Below, one piece after another: positions 5,944 to 6,657 of a stretch of 6,657 nucleotides of DNA. Under the pieces are notes generated by a model. That model was not told the DNA's origin. It saw only the letters and a program-made list of their open reading frames with translations, and made no database searches. Position 1 is the first letter of the stretch. Every line of letters begins with the position of its first letter. Source of the DNA: Dehalococcoidia bacterium (lineage in GTDB: Bacteria > Chloroflexota > Dehalococcoidia > UBA6926); the NCBI GenBank assembly GCA_012271225.1, contig JAAXGS010000054.1, positions 1 through 6,657 of the forward strand, given 5' to 3'. The translations under genes and the position numbers were made by a program.

Positions 5944-5969
5944 CGTTGCCCTATAATGAGCAGGCAACG
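5944..5969 (+). promoter_or_regulatory. lepB -10 box inside a 26-base dyad
   Basis: A perfect TATAAT lies at 5952-5957. It is flanked by CGTTGCC (5944-5950) and its exact complement GGCAACG (5963-5969), 12 bases apart. No good -35 is seen at normal spacing: TTGGAA at 5932-5937 is only 14 bases away. The dyad is the right size for a dimeric regulator that would cover the -10 box and start site. The transcript would start near 5964, leaving only about seven bases before the ATG at 5971. Confidence 0.55.
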
Positions 5970-5970
5970 A

Positions 5971-6657
5971 ATGAGATACGTGCCGGCGCCCCCCACGGAA
6001 GACCCGGAGGATGACTATTTGCCGGAGGGCATTCTCGCCCTGCCGGAGCAGCGCCCTGTGCGGCAGTTCCTGCTTGACATCGTTCAGACGCTGCTCATCG
6101 CCCTGCTGCTGTTCGCTGTTGTGCAGGCGCTTGTGCAGAACTACGTCGTGACCGGCAGAAGCATGGAGCCGTCCGTGCAGAACGGCGAGCTCATCATCGT
6201 GAACAAGGCGGTGTATTTCACCGTCAACCGCGACACGGTGGACGAGTACCTGCCGTTCATCGACCTGCCGGAGGGTGAGGACGTGTTCCTGTTTCATCCC
6301 CCGCAACGGGGCGAGATCGTTGTGCTCAACTCACCGCAGGAGAGTGACGTGAATCTGATCAAGCGCATCATCGGCGTGCCGGGGGATGTTATTGAGTTGG
6401 ACGGCGCGGGCCCCATCCGCATCAACGGCACGGAGATTGAGGAACCCTGGCTCTCACCGGGCCAGCGCACGCAGGGCCCACGCAGAACCGTTCTGGGGAA
6501 CACGGAGTACTTCGTGCTTGGCGATAATCGCCGTTCAAGCCAGGATTCCCGCCATTGGGGTACGATTGAACTGGATGACATCGTGGGGAAGGCGCTGTTC
6601 ACGTATTGGCCGCCGCAGGACATCGGGCCCGCCGCTCACCGGACGGGCGCGTTTGCG
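5971..6657 (+). CDS. lepB: Signal peptidase I (partial, 3' end outside window)
   Basis: This membrane serine protease cleaves signal peptides from secreted proteins on the outer face of the cytoplasmic membrane. The 229 codons present include an acidic, Pro-rich N-terminus (1-31) and one membrane segment (about 33-55). The catalytic box GRSMEPS (62-68) with nucleophile Ser64 follows, then LIKRIIGVPGD (129-139) with general base Lys131, and VLGDNRRSSQDSRHWG, the family's box E. Ser to Lys is 67 residues, against about 40 in B. subtilis SipS and 55 in E. coli, because of an extra segment around 80-110. The frame has no stop before the window ends, with the core essentially complete. ATG 5971 has only a weak AGG upstream. 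In-frame ATG 5956 falls inside the -10 box, and GTG 5980 is another option. The 5' end is therefore less sure than the identity. Confidence 0.93.
   Translation, partial: MRYVPAPPTEDPEDDYLPEGILALPEQRPVRQFLLDIVQTLLIALLLFAVVQALVQNYVVTGRSMEPSVQNGELIIVNKAVYFTVNRDTVDEYLPFIDLPEGEDVFLFHPPQRGEIVVLNSPQESDVNLIKRIIGVPGDVIELDGAGPIRINGTEIEEPWLSPGQRTQGPRRTVLGNTEYFVLGDNRRSSQDSRHWGTIELDDIVGKALFTYWPPQDIGPAAHRTGAFA

Noticed and set aside
1..6657. CRISPR arrays, tRNA or rRNA genes, insertion sequences, phage or defence genes
   Set aside because: No regularly spaced repeats, tRNA-like or rRNA-like segments, transposase motifs or terminal repeats were seen. The window is ordinary core genome.

Overview
The window is GC-rich bacterial DNA, densely coded, and holds housekeeping genes. 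It does not contain an obvious exotic system. The dCTP deaminase most resembles the 190-residue mycobacterial type. The HU arm sequence and the signal peptidase with extra residues between its catalytic Ser and Lys remind me of Chloroflexota (Dehalococcoidia/SAR202-like). That assignment is an inference from memory and is not proven here.

Layout. Positions 1-78 may be the last codons of an upstream + strand gene. A + strand gene for an HU-type nucleoid protein (174-470) follows, with a strong ribosome binding site and a strong hairpin just past its stop. Facing it on the - strand is a five-gene unit, read right to left: dcd (4840-4268), ribD (4271-3138), ribE (3075-2452), ribBA (2455-1202) and ribH (1150-623). 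Two junctions are 4-base stop/start overlaps: GTGA for dcd/ribD and ATGA for ribE/ribBA. The other two gaps are 62 and 51 bases. A candidate -10 box lies upstream of dcd, and a second perfect TATAAT overlaps the ribD stop, so ribE-ribBA-ribH may have its own promoter. A long hairpin (4937-4971) separates this unit from a further - strand gene, a SIMPL/DUF541 lipoprotein (5832-4999). A 138-base divergent spacer then leads to a + strand signal peptidase I gene (lepB, from 5971), which runs off the right end of the window. Its perfect TATAAT box sits inside a 26-base dyad.

Function. RibBA supplies both precursors of riboflavin: the pyrimidine from GTP and the four-carbon unit from ribulose 5-phosphate. 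RibD deaminates and reduces the pyrimidine, RibH makes lumazine, and RibE dismutates it to riboflavin. The phosphatase step and the FMN/FAD synthetase (ribF) are not in the window. No FMN riboswitch is visible ahead of the unit. Dcd works in thymidylate precursor supply and is an unexpected leading gene. LepB and the lipoprotein belong to the cell envelope, and HU to the chromosome.
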